Assembly (NCBI GenBank): GCA_947372405.1
Contig: CANBTO010000202.1
Coordinates: 1-8,475, forward strand
Source of the DNA: Verrucomicrobiaceae bacterium
GTDB taxonomy: Bacteria; Verrucomicrobiota; Verrucomicrobiae; Verrucomicrobiales; Akkermansiaceae
Direction of reading: 5' to 3'
Length of the DNA stretch: 8,475 bases
Positions 6,230-8,475 of the stretch are shown piece after piece. The position numbers and the translations under genes are program-made. Each line of letters opens with the position of its first letter. The first letter of the stretch is position 1. The notes under the pieces were generated by a model that made no database searches, was not told the origin of the DNA, and saw only the letters and a list, made by a program, of their open reading frames with translations.

Positions 6230-6333
6230 GCATGACGGGATACGGTGAATCATTCCGAGGATTTGAACAGCGGGTTGCCGGTTTGGGGTTGAGTTGCGGC
6301 GGGTGCTGGCTACGCTCCGCCCGGCACTCCCAG

Positions 6334-7299
6334 ATGATGAATTTTCCCCTGATCCAACTCCCGGCGCTTCTATGTGCCATGCTCGTGTTTTCGTCTCCGG
6401 TTCGTGCCCAGGAGAGCATCATGGTGATGGAGGCATATTCGGGTAAAGTCCTTGTGGCCGCCAATGCCTCCGCGAAACGCCCGATCGCCAGTCTTACGAA
6501 AATCGCCACGGGCGCAGTGTCGGTGGACTGGGCGACGGCCACGGGTGCAGACATTGGCACGCTCCAGATCACCGTGCCCGAAACCGTGACGCTGGTGGGC
6601 GGGCCGAATCCGATGAACCTCCAGCCCGGTGACCGGATCTCGATGCGGGACGCGCTCTACTCGGCGCTTCTTGGCTCGGATAACCTCGCCGCCATGACCA
6701 TCGCCGATCACGTGGGGCGCGAAATGCTCACCCGCCGTGGCAAGGGCGGCGATCCCGTGGGTGAGTTCGTCAATGAGATGAACCGCCTGGCCAAGGCGCT
6801 GGGCATGACGCAGACGCGCTTCGCCAATCCCCACGGCCTTGAGCGCGAGCGCGTAAGCGCCTACTCCACCGCCGCGGACGTGGCCCGCATGTCCGTCTAT
6901 GCCATGCGCCGCAATGCCTTCAGTTTCATCGTCCGTCAACCGGACCGGCAGGTCACGGTCACGGGAGCCAGCGGCAAGCGGACCTTTCGAATCCGCAATT
7001 CCAACGAACTGATCGGCGAGCCCGGCATCCTCGGTGTCAAGACAGGCACGACTGAGGCCGCCGGTGCCTGCGTGTCCGTCTGCATGGAACGCGAACCGTT
7101 GGTTCGAATGAAACCGGATGGCACCAAAGGCGCCACTCCCAGACGCCTCGTGGTCGTCGTTTTGAACAATCCGGACCGCTTCAATCGGGCGCGCGGACTG
7201 ATCCGCCAAGGCTGGTCGGTCTATGACTCGTGGCTGGAGTCCGGAGCGCCTGTTCAGGACAAACGGCGAGAGATCATCACTGTGCCGGACCCCAGTTGA
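6334..7299 (+). CDS. D-alanyl-D-alanine carboxypeptidase (PBP5/6-family serine peptidase)
   Basis: A 321-residue periplasmic penicillin-binding protein of the S11 family, which trims the terminal D-Ala from peptidoglycan stem peptides. The N-terminus is a clear signal peptide (MMNFPLIQL, hydrophobic to about 20, with SPVRA-Q as likely cleavage site near 25), which decides the start over the upstream in-frame ATG at 6232. Catalytic motifs are complete and correctly spaced: SLTK (Ser53, Lys56), SDN (Ser115-Asn117) and KTGT (236-239), plus RPIASLTKI and NPHGL family signatures. The protein ends about 80 residues after KTG, with no room for the C-terminal beta-sandwich and amphipathic anchor of E. 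coli PBP5, so it is probably a soluble periplasmic form. It lies 145 bases after the FHA gene and 69 before the phosphofructokinase gene, all co-directional. Endopeptidase rather than carboxypeptidase activity is possible. Confidence 0.9.
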   Translation: MMNFPLIQLPALLCAMLVFSSPVRAQESIMVMEAYSGKVLVAANASAKRPIASLTKIATGAVSVDWATATGADIGTLQITVPETVTLVGGPNPMNLQPGDRISMRDALYSALLGSDNLAAMTIADHVGREMLTRRGKGGDPVGEFVNEMNRLAKALGMTQTRFANPHGLERERVSAYSTAADVARMSVYAMRRNAFSFIVRQPDRQVTVTGASGKRTFRIRNSNELIGEPGILGVKTGTTEAAGACVSVCMEREPLVRMKPDGTKGATPRRLVVVVLNNPDRFNRARGLIRQGWSVYDSWLESGAPVQDKRREIITVPDPS

Positions 7300-7368
7300 C
7301 CCGGTTGCCATATCCGATCCTCCCGATTGATTCCACTTTCCACCAAACAAGTAAGAAACCAATCCAAG

Positions 7369-8442
7369 ATGAGAATCGGAATTTTAAACAGCGGCGGGGA
7401 TTGCCCCGGATTGAATGCGGTCATTCACGGCGTCGTCGGCGCGGCTGACCAACTCGGTTGGGAAGTCATTGGCTTCCGCGACGGGTTCGAAGGGTTGCTG
7501 CCTCCCGGTGACTATACCGTGCTCAAGCCGCAGGACACCGTCGGCATCCTCAAGCTCGGCGGCACCATCCTCGGCACCACCAACAAAGGCCACTTCGCCG
7601 CAAAACTCGGCAAGGGCGACATCGCCGAAGTTCCTGAAGACATCGTCGCCAAGGCGAAACGCACCATGGACCAGCTTGGCATCCGCGCCCTCGTCATCGT
7701 CGGCGGTGACGGCTCGCTGACTACCGGCCTGCAACTCTTCCGTCTCGGCTGGCCGATCATCGGCGTGCCCAAGACCATCGACAACGACCTCAGCGCCACG
7801 GCCATGACCTTCGGCTTCAACAGCGCCGTCGCCACCGTGGTGGACAGCCTGGACCGCCTTCACACCACTGCCGAAAGTCACAAGCGCGTGCTGGTGCTGG
7901 AAGTCATGGGACGTCACGCCGGATGGATCGCACTGTGGGGCGGCATCGCCGGTGGCGCCAATGTCATCCTGCTGCCGGAAATCCCCTTCAATCTCGAAAA
8001 AATCGCCGATTTCATCAAAAACCGCGATGCACAGGGCCATCACAGCACCCTCGTCGTTGTGGCGGAGGGAGCGCACATGCCGGACGGCGACATCGTCACC
8101 CTGGATGACAATACCGGCGGGGAAGTCCGCCTTGGCGGCATCGGCGACCGCGTTGGCAAGCGCCTCGAAAAACTCACTGGCAAGGAAACTCGTTCCTGCA
8201 CCCTCGGCCACCTCCAGCGCGGTGGCGCACCCACCTCGCTGGACCGTATCCTCGGCATGCGTTTCGGTGTCATGGCCGTGAAACTCGCCGAAGAGGGCGC
8301 GTTCGGCCGGATGGTCAGCTACCAGGCCTATCATGTCGATTCCGTGCCCATCGAGGAAGCCGTCCACAAGCTCCGTCTCGTGGAAGCGGACAGTGAGCTC
8401 GTCATGGCCGCCAAGGCCGTCGGCATCTGCCTCGGAGATTGA
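7369..8442 (+). CDS. pfkA: 6-phosphofructokinase, ATP-type likely (mixed donor signature)
   Basis: Catalyses phosphorylation of fructose 6-phosphate to fructose 1,6-bisphosphate in glycolysis, in the cytoplasm. At 357 residues it is slightly longer than E. coli PfkA (320). Motifs in order: ILNSGGDCPGLNAV (5-18), VIVGGDGS (109-116), VPKTIDNDL (133-141, catalytic Asp138 in TIDND), EVMGRHAGWIAL (178-189), EGAH (233-236) and GHLQRGG (280-286). At the two positions that discriminate phosphoryl donor (E. coli Gly104 and Gly124), this enzyme has Gly115 and Lys135. Pyrophosphate enzymes carry Asp and Lys there, and classical ATP enzymes Gly and Gly. Group III enzymes with Gly plus Lys are, to my knowledge, ATP-dependent, so ATP is favoured. 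The ATG at 7369 gives the standard MRIGIL N-terminus; upstream in-frame codons lack an ATG. No terminator is visible downstream, where a tandem repeat begins 7 bases after the stop. Confidence 0.95.
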   Translation: MRIGILNSGGDCPGLNAVIHGVVGAADQLGWEVIGFRDGFEGLLPPGDYTVLKPQDTVGILKLGGTILGTTNKGHFAAKLGKGDIAEVPEDIVAKAKRTMDQLGIRALVIVGGDGSLTTGLQLFRLGWPIIGVPKTIDNDLSATAMTFGFNSAVATVVDSLDRLHTTAESHKRVLVLEVMGRHAGWIALWGGIAGGANVILLPEIPFNLEKIADFIKNRDAQGHHSTLVVVAEGAHMPDGDIVTLDDNTGGEVRLGGIGDRVGKRLEKLTGKETRSCTLGHLQRGGAPTSLDRILGMRFGVMAVKLAEEGAFGRMVSYQAYHVDSVPIEEAVHKLRLVEADSELVMAAKAVGICLGD

Positions 8443-8448
8443 GGAAAA

Positions 8449-8475
8449 GTTTTCAGTTTTCAGTTTTCAGTTTTC
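8449..8475. repeat. Heptanucleotide tandem repeat (GTTTTCA)n, cut by window edge
   Basis: Three perfect 7-bp units GTTTTCA (8449-8455, 8456-8462, 8463-8469) and six bases of a fourth (8470-8475) run to the end of the window. Copy number is therefore at least 3.9. The array begins seven bases after the phosphofructokinase stop. Such heptamer arrays occur in intergenic regions of several bacterial groups and can vary in copy number by slippage. Any function here, including transcription termination, is unproven. Confidence 0.93.

Noticed and set aside
6370..7362. Minus-strand open frame of 330 codons antisense to the carboxypeptidase
   Set aside because: His/Gly/Arg-rich composition without motifs; the plus strand carries complete SxxK, SxN and KTG motifs.
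7384..8367. Minus-strand open frame of 327 codons antisense to the phosphofructokinase
   Set aside because: Shadow of a strongly conserved plus-strand enzyme; no domain is visible in the antisense product.
1..8475. Search by eye for CRISPR arrays, tRNA/rRNA genes, insertion sequences, integrases or phage genes
   Set aside because: No spaced repeats, cloverleaf, transposase-like products or flanking terminal repeats were seen. The only tandem repeat is the 7-bp array at the right end.

Overview
This window looks like ordinary chromosome from a GC-rich Gram-negative bacterium. I favour Verrucomicrobiota (Luteolibacter-like) with moderate-to-low confidence. That rests on the type of sodium:solute symporter, secreted proteins with signal peptides, a PBP-type carboxypeptidase, an orphan membrane-anchored FHA protein, and ten starts of which none has a recognisable Shine-Dalgarno sequence. 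No sequence search was possible, and there is no rRNA, tRNA, CRISPR array, transposase or phage gene in the window.

Layout. Positions 1-189 (minus) hold the 5' part of a GAF-domain gene that runs off the left edge. Divergent from it is a three-gene sugar-uptake unit: a secreted aldose 1-epimerase (288-1427), a 14-helix sodium:solute symporter (1464-3518) and a 69-residue two-helix membrane protein (3540-3749). It is closed by a rho-independent terminator (3777-3812). The epimerase would equilibrate sugar anomers outside the cytoplasm and the symporter would import the substrate. The small protein is probably an accessory subunit.

Positions 3874-5460 form a possible thiol/sulfur-stress neighbourhood. 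It contains a YcbL/glyoxalase II-like metallo-hydrolase (+), a convergent ArsR-family repressor (-), and, divergent from the repressor, a rhodanese with two membrane helices that matches E. coli YgaP along its whole length. A 6-4-6 inverted repeat (ATAACC-N4-GGTTAT, 4864-4879) sits midway between the two divergent starts and is the obvious candidate operator. E. coli also pairs YgaP with an ArsR-family regulator (YgaV), so a sulfide/persulfide-responsive module is a reasonable inference.

The right part (all +) holds an FHA protein with one C-terminal membrane helix (5586-6188), a short periplasmic D-alanyl-D-alanine carboxypeptidase/PBP5-family protein (6334-7299), and a 6-phosphofructokinase (7369-8442) with the mixed donor-site signature Gly/Lys. 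The window ends inside a 7-bp tandem repeat (GTTTTCA)n. There is no gene-free stretch over 300 bases. Nothing here is clearly an undescribed system. The items most worth a second look are the symporter's roughly 100-residue extracellular-loop insertion with its small partner protein, and the divergent ArsR/YgaP module.
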